5,802 nt of DNA from CAZHJG01 sp964533425 (lineage in GTDB: Bacteria > Patescibacteriota > Saccharimonadia > Saccharimonadales > UBA4665): positions 1-5,802 of the forward strand of contig CAZHJG010000045.1 of NCBI GenBank assembly GCA_964533425.1, given 5' to 3'. The position numbers and the translations under genes were made by a program. The notes below the pieces were generated by a model that was given only the letters and a program-made list of their open reading frames with translations, searched no databases and was not told where the DNA came from. Shown piece after piece: positions 5,759 through 5,802 of the stretch (position 1 is its first letter; each line of letters opens with the position of its first letter).

Positions 5759-5802
5759 GGGGCTGAATTTTAAGCTCGACGTTGGACTTTATCGGTTGGA
5801 TC
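5759..5802 (+). ncRNA. ssrA: tmRNA (transfer-messenger RNA), 5' end, cut by the window edge
   Basis: The segment begins GGGGCTGA (5759-5766), followed after nine bases by TCGACG (5776-5781). This is the conserved start of tmRNA: the 5' strand of the tRNA-like acceptor stem and the D-loop region (in E. coli GGGGCUGA, eight bases, UCGACG). A perfect extended -10 lies at the right distance upstream. tmRNA with SmpB rescues ribosomes stalled on broken messages and tags the nascent protein for degradation. Only the first 44 bases are here; the tag-peptide frame and the 3' acceptor half lie beyond the window. The gene could be confirmed by a matching TCAGCTCC...CCA-type 3' end a few hundred bases downstream. 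Confidence 0.85.

Noticed and set aside
1..5802. CRISPR arrays, insertion sequences, tRNA or rRNA genes
   Set aside because: No regularly spaced repeats, transposase, terminal inverted repeats or tRNA cloverleaf were seen; only the tmRNA 5' end is an RNA gene.

Overview
This is a compact bacterial chromosomal segment with every gene on the plus strand: pcrA/uvrD-type helicase, an unrecognised 188-residue protein, an RpfB-like cell-wall protein (three DUF348 units, G5, lysozyme-like domain), ksgA/rsmA, a MarR-family regulator, a small two-helix membrane protein split by a frameshift, and the first 44 bases of tmRNA (ssrA). TGA, TAA and TAG all act as ordinary stops. The small spacers, the general absence of Shine-Dalgarno sequences and the RpfB-like protein ending in an aggregation-promoting-factor-type transglycosylase domain fit Patescibacteria/CPR, most probably Candidatus Saccharibacteria (TM7). 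That placement is recalled similarity plus inference; an actinobacterial relative is the main alternative.

Layout. Bases 1-24 hold the -10 promoter element of pcrA. pcrA fills 25-2196. A strongly AT-rich spacer of about 65 bases leads to the hypothetical gene (2262-2828). A 56-base spacer with an extended -10 promoter precedes the rpfB-like gene (2885-4174), and ksgA follows 14 bases later (4189-4977), so the two probably share a transcript. This repeats the rpfB-ksgA adjacency of Actinobacteria and the yabE-ksgA neighbourhood of Bacillus. The MarR promoter overlaps the ksgA stop codon. After MarR (5010-5474) a 41-base gap precedes the small membrane gene (5516-5711, +1 frameshift at 5600), then a perfect extended -10 and the tmRNA start at 5759. 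No stretch over 300 bases lacks a gene, and no intrinsic terminator is visible anywhere.

Function. pcrA serves DNA repair and replication, ksgA serves 30S maturation, tmRNA serves ribosome rescue, and the RpfB-like protein is a membrane-anchored wall-remodelling enzyme. The MarR regulator and the small membrane protein may form a local unit, but nothing here shows the target. The most unusual signals are a shared TTTGYTANAAT promoter core placed so close to start codons that pcrA and MarR mRNAs look leaderless, and the frameshifted membrane gene. I found no defence system, CRISPR array or mobile element.
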